Assembly: GCA_021769725.1 (NCBI GenBank)
Contig: JAETSI010000009.1
Coordinates: forward strand, 38,561 to 102,560
Direction: 5' to 3'
Length of the DNA stretch: 64,000 bases
Source: Oscillospiraceae bacterium
GTDB taxonomy: Bacteria > Bacillota > Clostridia > Oscillospirales > Ruminococcaceae
The translations under genes and the position numbers were made by a program. This document shows positions 63,935-64,000 of the stretch, in pieces (the first letter of the stretch is position 1; each line of letters begins with the position of its first letter). The notes below the pieces were generated by a model, which saw nothing but the letters and a program-made list of their open reading frames with translations, ran no database searches and was not told the DNA's origin.

Positions 63935-64000
63935 CTAAGCGGCAACGGACAGCATATCATAAAATCTTTTACGTTTAACAGCAGGTGGCACACCGCCAAT
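63935..64000 (-). CDS. C-terminal 21 residues of an opposite-strand gene (5' part outside window)
   Basis: The minus-strand frame open at the window edge reads IGGVPPAVKRKRFYDMLSVAA and ends at TAG (63935-63937). It is convergent with, and 26 bases from, the truncated methyltransferase. I do not recognise the family. A transposase tail would explain the truncation, but 21 residues are too few to say. Confidence 0.3.
   Translation of the reverse strand: MGGVPPAVKRKRFYDMLSVAA

Noticed and set aside
1..64000. CRISPR array, rRNA operon or prophage structural genes
   Set aside because: No regularly spaced repeat, no rRNA-like sequence and no capsid, tail or terminase-like ORF was seen.

Overview
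The window looks like a chromosomal segment of an anaerobic gut Firmicute close to Ruminococcus (Oscillospiraceae). This is inferred from: a secreted protease carrying a type I dockerin; a lipoprotein with a cohesin-like domain; an ECF/truA gene order; yabP-yabQ-divIC-yabR; TTGACA-17-TATAAT promoters; and many TTG/GTG starts after strong GGAGG sites. I ran no database search, so the genus is an inference.

Layout. Positions 1-3.7 kb hold a truncated dockerin-protease, a SLOG-fold protein and a Ktr-type potassium uptake pair. 3.8-9.0 kb carries glycyl-tRNA synthetase and a leftward pheA-metH operon. 9.2-12.7 kb is a ruvC-ruvA-sseB-like-ruvB operon ending in an unrecognised possible cysteine peptidase. 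12.9-21.8 kb has a degenerate phosphohexomutase paralogue, an rRNA methyltransferase-like gene, an ECF module (ecfA1, ecfA2, ecfT), a YfhO-like membrane protein and truA. 21.8-31.4 kb has a membrane-anchored DUF5711-like protein, a CvpA-like protein, a ClpE-like unfoldase overlapping a cohesin-like lipoprotein, and an acyl-CoA dehydratase activase/dehydratase pair. 31.6-38.6 kb has an MBOAT/SGNH acyl-transfer pair, a beta-CASP nuclease, glmM and an intracellular GH43-like protein.

38.8-54.2 kb is a cell-surface polysaccharide locus: a Wzz-like protein, a CorC-like protein, Wzm/Wzt ABC export with a C-terminal Wzt domain, a methyltransferase with an N-terminal coiled coil, a small coiled-coil protein, four GT4-type enzymes, one GT2, a large GT-C-like membrane protein and a flippase-like protein. 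It reads as a synthesis and ABC-export system in which coiled-coil proteins may set or cap chain length. 54.2-59.5 kb is housekeeping: gls24-like, fakA-like, proS, yabP, yabQ, a DivIC-like gene and yabR. 59.6-61.8 kb has an MFS exporter, a MIF-like protein, tRNA-Met and tRNA-Glu.

From about 61.9 kb the sequence looks like the edge of a mobile element: an inverted tRNA T-arm fragment, strong hairpins, an accessory protein, and a DNA cytosine methyltransferase that lacks a proper start and its C-terminal motifs, next to the tail of an opposite-strand gene. Two families of dispersed intergenic repeats run through the window. One provides the last residues and stop of the gene at 12160, and the other abuts or forms the end of metH and splits the ECF operon. 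No CRISPR array, rRNA or riboswitch was seen.
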